This document shows positions 63,811-64,000 of a stretch of DNA of 64,000 nt, in pieces (position 1 is the stretch's first letter; every line of letters starts with the position of its first letter). The DNA comes from Algoriphagus sp. TR-M9 (GTDB lineage: Bacteria; Bacteroidota; Bacteroidia; Cytophagales; Cyclobacteriaceae): NCBI RefSeq assembly GCF_027594545.1, contig NZ_CP115160.1:3295001-3359000 (forward strand). The letters run 5' to 3'. A program made the position numbers and the translations under genes. Under the pieces are notes generated by a model that saw only the letters and a list, made by a program, of their open reading frames with translations, made no database searches and was not told the origin of the DNA.

Positions 63811-64000
63811 TTAATAAGAGCGCATTTTGAATTTCTTCTTCAGCTCTTGGACAGCATTTCGAAAACTACTATCCGTCTCCATGAGATCATTGACCATGGT
63901 TACAGCATGAATTACCGTGGAATGGTCTCTCCCCCCAAAGTGATAGCCTATGGATTTCAATGAATGGTTTGTAAACTCCTTACAGAAGTACATTGCTACC
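63811..64000 (-). CDS. dnaA: C-terminal part of chromosomal replication initiator DnaA (5' end beyond window)
   Basis: The 63 residues visible before the TAA at 63811-63813 are DnaA domain IV: VAMYFCKEFTNHSLKSIGYH then FGGRDHSTVIHAV, the DnaA-box-binding signature, and the C-terminal helix MVNDLMETDSSFRNAVQELKKKF, all read in parts. DnaA binds the origin and opens it for replication. The gene continues to the right beyond the window. No clear DnaA-box cluster is seen on this side of it. Confidence 0.95.
   Translation of the reverse strand, partial: VAMYFCKEFTNHSLKSIGYHFGGRDHSTVIHAVTMVNDLMETDSSFRNAVQELKKKFKMRSY

Noticed and set aside
1..64000. CRISPR array, phage, transposase, restriction or defence island
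   Set aside because: No regularly spaced direct repeats, integrase, transposase, nuclease-helicase or toxin-antitoxin signatures were seen in any coding frame.

Overview
The window looks like a chromosomal segment of a Bacteroidota, most likely a Cytophagales member of the Cyclobacteriaceae (Algoriphagus-like). This is inferred from several features: secreted proteins with gliding-motility/T9SS type B C-terminal domains, a SusC/SusD pair, a second TonB-receptor/DUF4249 cluster, Haem_bd and DUF6600 proteins, MotA/ExbD genes arranged in the Bacteroidota way, and TAnnTTTG-type -7 promoter elements upstream of several genes. Species identity cannot be settled from the sequence alone.

Layout. 0-7.4 kb: three tandem, paralogous, giant secreted proteins (the first truncated by the window edge), interrupted by yaaA. 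7.4-10.5 kb: an MFS transporter, a small lipoprotein, tRNA-Arg(ACG) and an outer-membrane beta-barrel protein. 10.9-21 kb: mostly minus-strand housekeeping genes: a PAP2-like membrane protein, rpoN, (plus-strand) asnS, an MFS exporter, nnr, a UMF1-type permease, and an ExbB/small membrane protein/ExbD/ExbD operon. 21.6-29.5 kb: a plus-strand catabolic region with a sialidase-like protein, a DapA/NanA-family lyase and an SSS symporter as a tight operon, then two Gfo/Idh/MocA oxidoreductases, a haem-binding protein and an SDR. 30-39.3 kb: a DUF6600 protein with a long disordered Arg/Ser/Pro tail, a SulP transporter, a MITE-like palindromic element, a serine hydrolase, an HtrA protease and an MscS channel. 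39.3-44.9 kb: cold-shock protein, SixA-like phosphatase, SDR, HslU and Lon. 45-48.3 kb: an unrecognised outer-membrane protein/lipoprotein pair. 48.4-52.6 kb: rseP-dxr and a second HtrA. 52.6-62.7 kb: two consecutive TonB-receptor systems. 62.7-64 kb: an AT-rich gap, a tandem repeat, a small unknown gene and the 3' end of dnaA.

How the genes work together. Much of the window concerns the cell envelope: secretion-tagged surface proteins, TonB receptors with an energising ExbB/ExbD complex, RseP, two HtrA proteases and a mechanosensitive channel. Cytoplasmic proteostasis (Lon, HslU) lies beside it. No phage, transposase, CRISPR array, restriction or recognisable defence system is present. The less explained items are the 45-48 kb pair, the plug-bearing protein at 52.6 kb, the near-identical-ended palindromic element at 33.2 kb, and the tandem repeat near dnaA. 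All functional calls come from reading motifs; no database search was run.
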